Source of the DNA: Candidatus Kuenenia stuttgartensis
GTDB lineage: Bacteria; Planctomycetota; Planctomycetia; Isosphaerales; Isosphaeraceae
DNA: 64,000 nt
NCBI GenBank assembly: GCA_945865635.1
Contig: CAMBEP010000011.1
Location: 49,749-113,748 of the forward strand
Reading direction: 5' to 3'
This document shows positions 9,249-18,386 of the stretch, one piece after another. The notes beneath the pieces are model-generated. The model was not told the origin of the DNA. It ran no database searches and was given only the letters and a program-made list of their open reading frames with translations. The first letter of the stretch is position 1; each line of letters starts with the position of its first letter. A program made the translations under genes and the position numbers.

Positions 9249-10370
9249 ATGGCGACAAATTCCATCTCCACAACTCTTGACACCAAGCGATGGCAAGCTG
9301 CCCTGCAATGGGTTCACCGAGCGGTCGAATCCGGCCAGTTCCCGGCCGTAAGTCTTTGTGCCGGCGTTGCAGACCGCATCGAACGGCGTCATGCCGAAGG
9401 CCGCTTTGACGCCATGAATCCGGCTGACCCCGCCACCGTTGCACCTGAAACTCCGTTTCTGGTGGCATCGCTCACCAAGCCGATCACCGTGATGGCCGTT
9501 TTGATGCTGGTCGAGCGTGGCCTCGTCCGGATCAACGACCGCATTGCCGACTTCGTTCCGGGCATGAATCGGCCTGACAAAAACTCGATTCGAATCCGTC
9601 ATCTGATGAGCCATACTTCAGGCCTGCCAGACATGCTCCCGGAAAATGAACGACTCCGGGCCGATCATGCATCGCTCGCAAAATTCGTTGAGGAAATCTG
9701 TAAATGCGACCTCCTCTTTGAGCCCGGCACAGGCGTGAGCTACCAAAGCATGGGTACGGCACTACTGGCCGAACTGGTGCATCAGGTGAGCGGGCGGCAG
9801 ATCGGCGATTTTCTTAAAACAGAGATTTTTGAACCGCTTGGGATGAACGCAACCGATCTGGGAGTCCAGGGCGAGGATGCCAGAAAGGTGGCCCGGATTC
9901 GAATTTCCAAGGAAAAGGCAGCCACCAATTGGCATTGGAACAGCCCTTACTGGCTTGGCCTGGGTGCCCCCTGGGGCGGGCTGACCAGCACGGCAAGCGA
10001 TCTGGGCCGCCTGGCCCGGTTGTTTCTCGGCGGCGGCGTTCTGGGCAGGACACGACTCCTGAGCAACCAGAGCGTGGCCCTGATGACTTCCAGCCAAGTC
10101 CAGAGTTACACTCGTATTTCTGAAGAGGATCAGAAAATCAACTCCTGGGGCCTGGGCTGGCGCATCTTTGGGCTTGGGGTGGGTTCGAATCTGGGCGAAC
10201 TCCTCCCGGCTGAAGCCTTTGGGCATCACGGCGCGACCGGCACCCTGATGTGGATGGACCCCTTGCGAGGCGCTTATGCCGTGATCCTGACAACTCAGCC
10301 CTATGATCTTTCAGGGCCTATGCTTATGAAACTTTCGAACGCCATTTCAGCGGCCTTCGTTGCAGAGTGA
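9249..10370 (+). CDS. Serine hydrolase of the class C beta-lactamase/esterase family
   Basis: 373 residues of the PF00144 beta-lactamase-related family, which includes AmpC, D-Ala-D-Ala carboxypeptidases and EstB esterases. The nucleophile motif S74-L-T-K77 is intact (VASLTKP), the family signature RHLMSHTSGLPD follows, the second motif is Y-Q-S (VSYQSMGT), and a C-terminal FGHHGATGT supplies the third motif (HxG in place of KTG, as in esterase-type members). No signal peptide is seen, so it may be cytoplasmic. True beta-lactamase activity is not implied; a peptidase or esterase is as likely. Confidence 0.85.
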   Translation: MATNSISTTLDTKRWQAALQWVHRAVESGQFPAVSLCAGVADRIERRHAEGRFDAMNPADPATVAPETPFLVASLTKPITVMAVLMLVERGLVRINDRIADFVPGMNRPDKNSIRIRHLMSHTSGLPDMLPENERLRADHASLAKFVEEICKCDLLFEPGTGVSYQSMGTALLAELVHQVSGRQIGDFLKTEIFEPLGMNATDLGVQGEDARKVARIRISKEKAATNWHWNSPYWLGLGAPWGGLTSTASDLGRLARLFLGGGVLGRTRLLSNQSVALMTSSQVQSYTRISEEDQKINSWGLGWRIFGLGVGSNLGELLPAEAFGHHGATGTLMWMDPLRGAYAVILTTQPYDLSGPMLMKLSNAISAAFVAE

Positions 10371-10486
10371 TTCCAGAAAATCATCGAACCTTCACCAAAT
10401 GCGTTGTATTTTGAACACGAGATTTTGCTATATTCCAATTTCTCGATAAAAGGTTGGGACCTATTGTGGACAAGGGCACTACTAAA

Positions 10487-13075
10487 ATGCTTCGCACCAT
10501 TCTCGGAATTTTGACTCTCGTTTCCATGATGCCGGCTATGGCACAGGAACCCGTTCCTGCAAAGGAACTTAAACCAATCTGGCCAGGTCTGAAACTTGAC
10601 GGCCGCGTGCTGTTGCCGAATGGCTGGTCGCTGAAACCGGCGGGCCGCCAATTGAAACTTGGCGATTTGCCAGTCCAGATCACGCAGCATCCGACCGAAA
10701 CGGTTTTGGCCATTCTTCATGCAGGTTATGGCGACCACGAGGTGGTGCTGGTCGACCAGAAGTCAGGGCAGATTCTGAGCCGGGTCAATGTGCCTTACAG
10801 CTTTTCAGGCCTGATTTTCTCTGAGGATGGCAATCAGTTGTATGTCGGTGGCGGGTTTGACGACCTGGTCCACATTTTTGATTACAGCAAAGGCTTTTTG
10901 AACAATCGCCGACAATTGCAATTTCCTGATCGCAAAGAGTTTCTCGCCGAAGCCGCGCCCGGGTTTGGCGAAGCGCGCAACAAGCTGCGTGCCGTGGGCG
11001 GGCTGGCCCTCTCGGCCGATGGAAAAACACTTTACACCAGCCATGTCTTCGGGCACAGCATCGGGCGCTTTGACCTTTCCACAGGTCAGTTCCTCGACGA
11101 ACTCAAGCTGGAAGCTGGCTCTTACCCATATTCCCTGTTGCTCGATAAAATTTCAAATCGGCTCTATGTCTCGCTCTGGGGTGCTGCCAAGGTGGCTGTG
11201 ATCAATGCGTCAACATTCCAGCCAATTGCAACCTATGAAACCCAGGAACACCCAAACGAATTATTGATCAATAAAAGCGGCAGCACGCTTTATGTCGCAA
11301 ATGCCAATCGGAACACCGTCAGTGTTTTCGACACCGTCACTGGCAAGCCTCTGGCAACCATCGGCACTTCCATCGCGCCCAATGCCCCGGCCGGCTCCAC
11401 TCCCAATTCGCTGGCACTCTCGCCTGACGAATCGCTCCTGTTCGTCACAAATGCAAATACAAATGATGTGGCCGTGGTCAATGTTACCAACCCAAGCCGA
11501 AGTCAGGCCCTTGGTTTCATTCCCGTTGGCTGGTATCCGACCAGTGTTCGCGTTTCCAAAGATGGCAAAACCCTCTACGTCGCCAATGGCAAGGGCAATA
11601 CCAGCAGACCAAATCGGGAAGGCCCAAATCCGCTGGCCTCCAACGATTCCTACGAAGGTAAAACCCGCGATTATATCGGTCAGCTCTTTCAGGGCTCTTT
11701 GTCCACCATTCCCGTGCCGACTCCTGCTCAACTGGCCGTCATGACCCGCACCGTGCTGGCCAACAGCCCTTTGAACCCCAAAGAGCCCCTCTCTGTACGT
11801 GGCTCTGAAAAAGCCTCGGCTGAGAAAAACCCCATTCCAGCCAGACTCGGCGACTCCTCTCCGCTCACACATTGCATTTACATCATCAAAGAGAACAGAA
11901 CTTACGACCAGGTTTATGGCGATGTGAAAAAAGGGAATGGAGATCCTGAGCTCTGCCTTTTCCCTGAAAGCGTCACACCCAATCAGCATGCCCTGGCGGA
12001 AGAATTTGTCCTGTTCGACAATTTTTATGTCGAAAGCGAAGTCTCCGCCGATGGCCACGAATGGACCATGGGCGCTTATGCCTCTGACTTTGTCGAGCGC
12101 TTGTGGCCCATCAGTTATCGTGGCGACCGACGTGTCCCGTATCCAGCCGAAGCCAAGTTCCCAATCGCCACTCCAGCCGGCGGGTATTTGTTCGACCGGG
12201 CCGCTGAAAAACATGTGACCTATCGCAGCTATGGTGAATTTGTCGACAACGGAGCCACTCCAGCCGACCCCGCCACCACCAAATATAAAGCCCTTGAAGG
12301 TCATTTTGATCCAAAATATCGCAGCTACGACCTCTCCTATCCCGACACAAAGCGTGCCTCCCGATTCCTTGAAGAACTCGCAGAATTCGAAACCAAAGGC
12401 GACATGCCCAGGCTGATCGTCCTAAGGCTCGGAAACGACCACACCTCCGGCACTCGCCCAGGGGCACTCACCCCAACGGCCATGGTCGCCGAAAACGATC
12501 TGGCTGTGGGCATGGTGGTGGAAGGATTGTCAAAGTCGAAATTCTGGCAGAAACTGGCTATTTTCGTCGTCGAAGACGATGCCCAGAATGGCTCTGACCA
12601 TGTCGACGCCCACCGATCGACCGCCCTTGTCATCAGCCCCTACACAAAGCGTCGCAGCGTCGATTCCACCATGTACACAACCTCATCCATGCTAAGAACC
12701 ATGGAACTGATCCTCGGACTGGAACCCATGAGCCAGTTCGACGCCGCCGCCAGACCCATGTTCAACAGCTTTACGGCCAATCCAGATTTCAAGACGTTTG
12801 TCAAAGTCGCACCCAAGGTAGACATCAAGGCTCGTAATCTTGCGACCGCCTGGGGTGCCGAAAAATCGTTGAAATTAAACCTCGATAAAGAAGATCAAGC
12901 CGATGATCTGGTCTTTAACGAAATCATCTGGAAGTCTGTCAAAGGGGCCGCCTCGCCAATGCCTGCACCCGTTCGGGCCGCTTTTGTCGTCCCAATCGAT
13001 TCGGACGACGACCAGGAAGACAAGGACGAAGAAGCCAAGGAACGCGAAAAAGCCAAGGCCGCCACTTCCAAGTAA
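10487..13075 (+). CDS. Secreted YncE-like beta-propeller fused to phosphoesterase/alkaline-phosphatase-like domain
   Basis: 862 residues from the ATG at 10487; the frame also has a TTG at 10454, but the ATG directly begins a signal peptide (MLRTILGILTL...AMA/QEP). Residues about 60-400 form a YVTN/YncE-type beta-propeller with repeated NSLALSPDESLLFVTNAN-like blades. The C-terminal half is a PF04185-type phosphoesterase: the entry motif YIIKENRTYDQVYGD, then EVSADGHEWT and VEDDAQNGSDHVDAHR, which carry the likely metal ligands. The protein ends in a charged Asp/Glu/Lys tail. This bifunctional architecture is common in planctomycetes and Acidobacteria; the substrate is unknown. A strong terminator follows. 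Confidence 0.85.
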   Translation: MLRTILGILTLVSMMPAMAQEPVPAKELKPIWPGLKLDGRVLLPNGWSLKPAGRQLKLGDLPVQITQHPTETVLAILHAGYGDHEVVLVDQKSGQILSRVNVPYSFSGLIFSEDGNQLYVGGGFDDLVHIFDYSKGFLNNRRQLQFPDRKEFLAEAAPGFGEARNKLRAVGGLALSADGKTLYTSHVFGHSIGRFDLSTGQFLDELKLEAGSYPYSLLLDKISNRLYVSLWGAAKVAVINASTFQPIATYETQEHPNELLINKSGSTLYVANANRNTVSVFDTVTGKPLATIGTSIAPNAPAGSTPNSLALSPDESLLFVTNANTNDVAVVNVTNPSRSQALGFIPVGWYPTSVRVSKDGKTLYVANGKGNTSRPNREGPNPLASNDSYEGKTRDYIGQLFQGSLSTIPVPTPAQLAVMTRTVLANSPLNPKEPLSVRGSEKASAEKNPIPARLGDSSPLTHCIYIIKENRTYDQVYGDVKKGNGDPELCLFPESVTPNQHALAEEFVLFDNFYVESEVSADGHEWTMGAYASDFVERLWPISYRGDRRVPYPAEAKFPIATPAGGYLFDRAAEKHVTYRSYGEFVDNGATPADPATTKYKALEGHFDPKYRSYDLSYPDTKRASRFLEELAEFETKGDMPRLIVLRLGNDHTSGTRPGALTPTAMVAENDLAVGMVVEGLSKSKFWQKLAIFVVEDDAQNGSDHVDAHRSTALVISPYTKRRSVDSTMYTTSSMLRTMELILGLEPMSQFDAAARPMFNSFTANPDFKTFVKVAPKVDIKARNLATAWGAEKSLKLNLDKEDQADDLVFNEIIWKSVKGAASPMPAPVRAAFVVPIDSDDDQEDKDEEAKEREKAKAATSK

Positions 13076-13110
13076 TCTTCCAAGCCTGATTCGCAATTCC
13101 GCTTAACTTG

Positions 13111-13142
13111 AAACGGACCACCTCCTGCGTGGTCCGTTTTTT
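13111..13142 (+). terminator. Rho-independent terminator of the propeller/phosphoesterase gene
   Basis: Perfect 11-bp stem aaacggaccac (13111-13121) / gtggtccgttt (13129-13139), 7-base loop, then a T run. It lies 36 bases after the stop codon. Confidence 0.92.
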
Positions 13143-13428
13143 GATTCTTGAAGGCCACTCCAGAAGAAACCAAGGCGCATCCCCAACCAGATTTTCAAAT
13201 CGACTGCATCAAAAATTGACAATATGTAAATTCACACAAGATTTCGGAACTGTAACAATTAATCCTGCTCGATCTGATGATCATCGCTCGTTTTTTTTGA
13301 CCTCATGCGTTTTATGATGCATTCTTGGTAATGAGGTGTTATACCTTCCGGATGGTTGTGTCGGGTCATGGATGCCTTTGGATTTCCCTGGAAATCTGAA
13401 CTCGAACCGGTCAAGGACTTTTATCGTG

Positions 13429-14940
13429 ATGAAAAAGCCGTCTCGCTCAATTCCTGTTGCCTTGGGAATGGGCCTTGTTTTTAGCATGGCAGGCGCGGAA
13501 TCACAGTCCGTGTTGGCCCAGACCCTTATACCAAGCTCACAGCCTTTGACATCAGGTGGAGCCAGTTTCGGCGGGACCGGAACCGGTAATGAAAGCAGCT
13601 TCGGCGTTGGTGGCACGGGTACGGGTGTGGAGTCGGGAGCAGGCCTGGGCACCACCGGCACGGGAATGGAGTCGAATTCGGCTGGTCTTTCCGAAGGAAC
13701 ACCGGCTTTTATGCGCCCTCTGCCGAATGAAGTCATTGGCCAGGGAATGCCTGAGGATATGCGCAGCGGCGATAATCCTGCCCTGATTCCCTACGACTTT
13801 ATTGGCCCTCCGAAATTTATCGGCCCACCACGACCAGGCGACCGCGAAGGCCCTGAGCTGAATTCCGACCAAAAGAAACTGCTCTCCAAACAACTGTTCA
13901 ATAATGCTGTCAGGCTCTCCAATCCAGAGGTGCGGGTGCGGGCCCTCGACCGGCTGGCCCGCTCTGAAATCTTCGGAAACAAGCTCGAAGATGCCATTGA
14001 AGCCCTGAATGCGGGCGCCATCAATGCCATCGCCCTGCCTGACAGCACAATAAGGAATGTCCGGCTCGTCTCGCTTGTGACAACATCCACAAACCTGACC
14101 GACGCCCTCATACGCGAAAGTGTTGAGCAAAACACACTTCCTGCCGACCGGACTCTATGGATTGATCGCTCTAAGGCCATCTGGCGGCAGGCGGCCGATT
14201 TATCCACCGCTTTGACGAACAATGACCTGAAATCTGAGATGATGTCGCGGGTCTCGTTTGACATCGCTGAAGATGCACAGACCATCGCCGCTAAAATCGA
14301 AGAATATGTCCAGACCAACGACTTGACCAATGCTCAGAAGGAGCGTTATGAAGACGCGCTGGATGAGCTTTATGATCTCGCCCTGGAAATCAATGAACGC
14401 GTTCCGATGAGTGTCTGGCGCAATGAAACCGCGCAGAAGATCGCCATCAAGGGAGCTTTGGCCATGCGATTTGACCGGGCTTTAATAGCTGCCCGATCGA
14501 TTCGCCAGAATGCCCCTCGGGCCCTGACTCTCGCTCGCGTGGCTGAGGCTCTGGCTCGGTTCAACCAAAAGGACAAAGCCACCGAAATCTTCATCGAAAC
14601 GGCTCAAGTGGCATCCGCTGTGCAGGAAGCGTCCGTTCGACAAGTGGTGGCTGGCGACCTCGTAGACCGCCTGATCGCTCTGGGCCGATTCCGCGATGCA
14701 CGAATGGCCACCTATCTCTATGAAGATGACGACAATCGTATGAAAGCCCTCGGCGCCGTCGCCGAAAATCAGGCCCGCCGGGGCCTGTCGCACCAAGCTG
14801 TGAACTGGATCAATAAAGAAATTGCACCAGAGCAACAGTCCGTTTTGATCAAGCGGGTTCAGGACGGTGTATTGCAATCCATGCAAAGCAATGTCGCAAA
14901 TTCTGGCGAAGCAATCATGTACGAACAGCCCTCACGCTGA
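13429..14940 (+). CDS. Exported protein of unknown function with glycine/threonine repeats
   Basis: 503 residues from the ATG at 13429, chosen over a GTG at 13336 because aagga sits 11 bases upstream and a signal peptide starts there (MKKPSRSIPVALGMG...SVLAQ). After the signal come short tandem repeats of the type GTGTGxES (about residues 50-90), then a predicted all-helical domain of TPR-like alternating helices (about 150-490) with repeated L/A-R-xx-ALARF patterns. I do not recognise a family; the helical half may be a repeat scaffold. It is a single-gene unit closed by a strong terminator. Confidence 0.7.
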   Translation: MKKPSRSIPVALGMGLVFSMAGAESQSVLAQTLIPSSQPLTSGGASFGGTGTGNESSFGVGGTGTGVESGAGLGTTGTGMESNSAGLSEGTPAFMRPLPNEVIGQGMPEDMRSGDNPALIPYDFIGPPKFIGPPRPGDREGPELNSDQKKLLSKQLFNNAVRLSNPEVRVRALDRLARSEIFGNKLEDAIEALNAGAINAIALPDSTIRNVRLVSLVTTSTNLTDALIRESVEQNTLPADRTLWIDRSKAIWRQAADLSTALTNNDLKSEMMSRVSFDIAEDAQTIAAKIEEYVQTNDLTNAQKERYEDALDELYDLALEINERVPMSVWRNETAQKIAIKGALAMRFDRALIAARSIRQNAPRALTLARVAEALARFNQKDKATEIFIETAQVASAVQEASVRQVVAGDLVDRLIALGRFRDARMATYLYEDDDNRMKALGAVAENQARRGLSHQAVNWINKEIAPEQQSVLIKRVQDGVLQSMQSNVANSGEAIMYEQPSR

Positions 14941-14968
14941 TCGACATGCCCCCTTCCGAAATTCATCG

Positions 14969-15003
14969 AAAAGGTCGGCTGCATCGCTTGCAGCCGACCT
15001 TTT
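14969..15003 (+). terminator. Strong Rho-independent terminator
   Basis: 15-bp stem aaaaggtcggctgca / tgcagccgacctttt (14969-14983 / 14989-15003) with a 5-base loop and a run of eight T. It ends the 13429 gene and lies between convergent genes; the A-rich 5' side could also serve the minus strand weakly. Confidence 0.92.
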
Positions 15004-15029
15004 TTTTGTATCTCGACCAACCAACCCTC

Positions 15030-15806
15030 TTATTTCGCAAATAGTTCCGAATATGTCGATTTAAGACCTTTAACACCACCGTTTATCGCACCAATGTCAG
15101 AACCCAGCACAAAGAGCTGGCAGCCCATGTCTCTCATTTTTGCAGCATGTGAAGAGCTTCGCGCCACAATGCCCCATGGCTTTTTGAGCTCTTTGCAATA
15201 GCGGGCCACAGCGCCGATGGTTTCAAGACACTTGGGATGCTCAAATTCACCGGTCACACCCAAAATCATACTCAAGTCGGCTGGCCCAATGAAAATGCAA
15301 TCCACGTCATCCAGTGCTGCAATATCACGCACCTCGGCGAGTGCTTCAGGCGTTTCAATCTGCACTCCCACAAACGTCTCTTTATTCACCCGCTTGACAT
15401 ATTCCGCAAGCGGTTCCAGGCCGAAGCGGCCATCACGATTGCCGCCATTGAGACCGCGCTCGCCCCTGGGCGGAAATTTCGCCCACCGCACCGCTTGTTC
15501 CGCATCGCCCGCTCCGCGAACCATGCTGAACATGCAGCCATTCGCGCCGGCCTCAAGAACCCGCATGACCGAGGCATAATCTGTCGCTGGCAGCCGCACA
15601 AAATGATCAAGCCCGTGGGCATTCGCCGCCAAGGTACAAAGCTCCACATCACGCATGCTTAAACCGGCATGCTCCTGATCAATCCATAGGCCATCATAAC
15701 CCCCATTATAGCCAATCATTTCGATCAGCTTGGGCGATGCAAGCTGGCCCACCCCAAAGAGGCGAACAATTTTTCCGGCAGCCAGTTTGTCCTTGATCGA
15801 AGGCAT
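15030..15806 (-). CDS. HpcH/HpaI-type aldolase (2-keto-3-deoxy acid aldolase family)
   Basis: 258 residues, normal length for class II pyruvate aldolases such as GarL/HpaI/YfaU. Visible: WIDQEHAGLS with the catalytic-base His region, FVRLPATD, the metal-ligand Glu in VGVQIETPEAL and the ligand Asp in FIGPADLSMILG. Such enzymes cleave 2-keto-3-deoxy sugar acids or 4-hydroxy-2-oxo acids to pyruvate and an aldehyde. No sugar-acid dehydratase or kinase neighbours it, so the substrate is open. It converges on the 13429 gene and diverges from the next gene. Confidence 0.9.
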   Translation of the reverse strand: MPSIKDKLAAGKIVRLFGVGQLASPKLIEMIGYNGGYDGLWIDQEHAGLSMRDVELCTLAANAHGLDHFVRLPATDYASVMRVLEAGANGCMFSMVRGAGDAEQAVRWAKFPPRGERGLNGGNRDGRFGLEPLAEYVKRVNKETFVGVQIETPEALAEVRDIAALDDVDCIFIGPADLSMILGVTGEFEHPKCLETIGAVARYCKELKKPWGIVARSSSHAAKMRDMGCQLFVLGSDIGAINGGVKGLKSTYSELFAK

Positions 15807-15913
15807 GATCTTGATTCTCTTTTTTCCATGACATGCGTGTTATTTCTGGCCTGATTGCATGCAATGCCAGAGAAACACTTGGCGAATGACGTTCAAGAGT
15901 TCAGAATAGAGCA

Positions 15914-16864
15914 ATGACTCAGGCCCGTCCATCACCCACTCCCGGTTTTACCAACCTTGTTCCACTTAGGGTCCGTTTTGGGCCTCTGCTACGCTGGTTT
16001 TTCCTTGGCTTTTTTCTCTTCGCTGAAATTTATCTCGCCACCAGGCTTTGGAATGGATGGCAGATCCAAGCCATCGGACGACTTGTGGCAATCCAGATTT
16101 TCTTTGCCCCCAGGCTCCTGTTCGCAGGCCTTGCCTTCTCCACGCTCGCCACGGTTCTGGCAGAACGAATGGTCCGATGGATTGCCCGACCACTAAGCAC
16201 CCGGTGGCTGAAGCCAACCACGGGCTTGCCGCCCGAATCCGAATTGCCACTCCACATTCGGATCGGAGAGCTCATGCAACTGGCCACTCCTGCACGTCGA
16301 CAAATCGAACACGGTTGGGAACCGGGTTGGCTGATCATCACCAGCCAGCGCATGTTCTGGCTTAGTGGTGTCTGGCGCACCACGGCATGGGAGCTCGATC
16401 GATCCTCACTCCAAAACCCCAAAAAGAACCGCCTGAGCCTCGCGCCCGCACCCCGATGGCTGGGTGGATTTGTCGTCGGAATGCCACCAAGACTGATCGT
16501 CCATCTCAGCCCAACAGCTTACCCTGAGGACGAACATCAAGAAACCATCGCACTGACCGAACCTCTCACCATTCTTGAATACCTTGGCCCAGATTCAATT
16601 GATGACCCTGAGCAGGCGGATTTTGATTCTGAGCCCCTACTTCAAACACAACCCACCACCGAGCCATTACCCGTTGTAAAACCAATCCCCCGCTCCAATC
16701 GACCCAGCCCCCCGGAAGTGCGTGGCATTACACTGCCCCCACGTCGTCTGGCTTCGAAAAAACCTCAACCTAGCGCCGAAAAGCCCTCGATCAAGCCAAT
16801 CGGACGTGTCGATCCGCTGGAAGTTCGTGGCGTGGTACTTCCACCGCGTCGCAAAAACTCTTAA
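15914..16864 (+). CDS. Membrane protein of unknown function with repeated C-terminal EVRGxxLPPRR motif
   Basis: 316 residues. Two hydrophobic helices near residues 27-46 and 57-80 anchor the protein. A soluble part follows that resembles a PH/GRAM-like domain (WLIITSQRMFWLSGVWRTTAWELDR), common in bacterial membrane proteins. The acidic, proline-rich tail carries the same 11-residue motif twice: EVRGITLPPRR at 268-278 and EVRGVVLPPRR at 303-313, the last ending three residues from the C-terminus. This looks like a repeated docking peptide. No family name can be given. It starts 107 bases from the divergent aldolase gene. Confidence 0.65.
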   Translation: MTQARPSPTPGFTNLVPLRVRFGPLLRWFFLGFFLFAEIYLATRLWNGWQIQAIGRLVAIQIFFAPRLLFAGLAFSTLATVLAERMVRWIARPLSTRWLKPTTGLPPESELPLHIRIGELMQLATPARRQIEHGWEPGWLIITSQRMFWLSGVWRTTAWELDRSSLQNPKKNRLSLAPAPRWLGGFVVGMPPRLIVHLSPTAYPEDEHQETIALTEPLTILEYLGPDSIDDPEQADFDSEPLLQTQPTTEPLPVVKPIPRSNRPSPPEVRGITLPPRRLASKKPQPSAEKPSIKPIGRVDPLEVRGVVLPPRRKNS

Positions 16865-16942
16865 TATCGTTCTCTTGGGCTATATCTTGCGTCGTATCCC
16901 AAAATCCCTCCATTCCCATTCATGCAGTGAGACTCCCCACAC

Positions 16943-17977
16943 ATGCCTCCGCTGAGCTTTGGAACCAACACCGGTAAGAATGTCCTTGTGGCCGACTTTC
17001 TGGATCAAGTCGATGTCGAACTGCCGGTCCTGGGCGGTCATGCCCAACTCACTCTGGCGCAGGCCTGGAACGAGTCGGAACTGGCTCCTTTTCTTGCAGA
17101 CACCGATGTCATGATCCTCTTCCACGACATCGCACGCATCAGCGATGCCACACTGGCCGCCGCCCCCCGGCTCAAAGCAATCGTGCGGGCCGGTGTGGGC
17201 TATAACAATGTCGATATTGAAGCCGCCGGCAAGCGTGGGATCGTCACCTGCAACGTTCCCGATTACGGCAGCGAAGAAGTGGCCGACCATTCCATCATGT
17301 TCCTTCTGGCCCTGGCCCGCCAGCTTGGTCCATGCGATCAGTCAATCCGCGATGGCAAATGGGATTACAAAGTGGCCGACACCGCACCACGCCTCCGCGG
17401 CAAAACCCTGGGCATTGTCGGCTGTGGCCGGATCGGTACCGCCACAGCCCTGAGAGCCAAAGCCTTTGGCCTTGATGTCGTCTTCTACGACCCCTATCTG
17501 CCCGATGGTGTCGATAAGGCCCTCGGCATCCGTCGCGCCATAACTCTGGACGAACTCCTGCCCCAATGCCAGTTTCTCTCCCTGCATTGCTATCTGGATG
17601 CAGACAGTCAGCACTTGATCAACTCCCAGACACTCGCCAAACTCCCCAAAGGCGCTTATCTCATCAACACCGCCCGCGGACCCGTGGTCAAGCAGGACGA
17701 CCTGGTGGAAGCTCTGGCCTCGGGCCATATCGCCGGTGCCGGAATCGACGTGTTCGAACGCGAACCCATGGACGACGACCGACTCAGAACCAGGCCCAAC
17801 GTGTTCCTCACTCCTCACTCCGCATTCTACAGCCGAGAAGGTTTTGTCGAACTCAGACGCAAAACCGCCGAGGAAGCCTGCCGCATCATCCTCGGCCAGC
17901 CACCTCGAAACCCTGTCAATCTTGGATATCTGGTCAATCCACGCACCCCAGTAACTCAGCCCCGGGCAAGGGTCTGA
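16943..17977 (+). CDS. D-isomer-specific 2-hydroxyacid dehydrogenase (CtBP-like)
   Basis: 344-residue NAD-dependent reductase interconverting 2-keto acids and D-2-hydroxy acids. Substrate-domain motif IVRAGVGYNNVD, Rossmann motif GIVGCGRIGTATA, catalytic Arg in NTARGPVV, catalytic Glu region VFEREP and catalytic His in TPHSAFYS are all present. The sequence resembles the C-terminal-binding-protein branch commonly annotated in planctomycetes. It may act on a hydroxypyruvate- or phosphoglycerate-like substrate, but the exact one is not predictable. Followed by a terminator 25 bases downstream. Confidence 0.9.
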   Translation: MPPLSFGTNTGKNVLVADFLDQVDVELPVLGGHAQLTLAQAWNESELAPFLADTDVMILFHDIARISDATLAAAPRLKAIVRAGVGYNNVDIEAAGKRGIVTCNVPDYGSEEVADHSIMFLLALARQLGPCDQSIRDGKWDYKVADTAPRLRGKTLGIVGCGRIGTATALRAKAFGLDVVFYDPYLPDGVDKALGIRRAITLDELLPQCQFLSLHCYLDADSQHLINSQTLAKLPKGAYLINTARGPVVKQDDLVEALASGHIAGAGIDVFEREPMDDDRLRTRPNVFLTPHSAFYSREGFVELRRKTAEEACRIILGQPPRNPVNLGYLVNPRTPVTQPRARV

Positions 17978-18002
17978 TTTTGTCATTCCATTGATAACTA
18001 AG

Positions 18003-18044
18003 AACGGATTGTATTGCATTATTTTGAAATACAATCCGTTTTTG
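18003..18044 (+). terminator. Rho-independent terminator of the hydroxyacid dehydrogenase gene
   Basis: Perfect 13-bp stem aacggattgtatt (18003-18015) / aatacaatccgtt (18028-18040), 12-base loop, T run. Confidence 0.9.
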
Positions 18045-18140
18045 TTCCTGAGAAAACGCATTCATTTTCATCAACGTTTAATCATTGGTCCAGTAGACTA
18101 TACTTGTCGCTGTCAAAAAAGAGACATCCCGTATCAGAAT

Positions 18141-18322
18141 GATGCCGGAGGCATCAAAGCGAGTAGCCGGTGGTTGAGCGAAGCGACACCTTCCGGTCAT
18201 GAGGTCTAAAAAAAGCTGCTGGCACCCCGGCAAGGGGCAAGACCTTATGTCGCGTCTTCGTCCGGTGGTGTCGTCGCTGACGCTCCTCAACCACCGGCTA
18301 CTGGCTGCGATGACTCCGGCAT
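18141..18322. repeat. Imperfect long palindrome, planctomycete-type interspersed repeat (two inverted copies)
   Basis: Two divergent copies of one intergenic motif face each other. The left arm begins gatgccggaggcatc (18141-18155); the right arm ends gactccggcatc (18311-18322), its reverse complement with few mismatches. Inside lies a perfect 17-bp inverted repeat, agtagccggtggttgag (18162-18178) against 18286-18302. Over the first 33 bases the arms match at 29 positions. The element fills most of the 340-base gap between the dehydrogenase terminator and the nucleotidyltransferase gene. No transposase is attached, and no clear target duplication was found. Confidence 0.75.
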
Positions 18323-18386
18323 CGTCGCGATCAAAAAGTGTCATTCATGACCGCGAAGAGTATAACTTGGCTTGTCCAGCCTTCGT

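Noticed and set aside
9591..9600. gattcgaatc resembling a tRNA T-arm
   Set aside because: Inside the serine hydrolase coding frame, with no acceptor or anticodon stems around it.
13216..13244. Possible sigma-70 promoter (ttgaca) upstream of the 13429 gene
   Set aside because: A good -35-like hexamer, but no convincing -10 at 16-18 bases.
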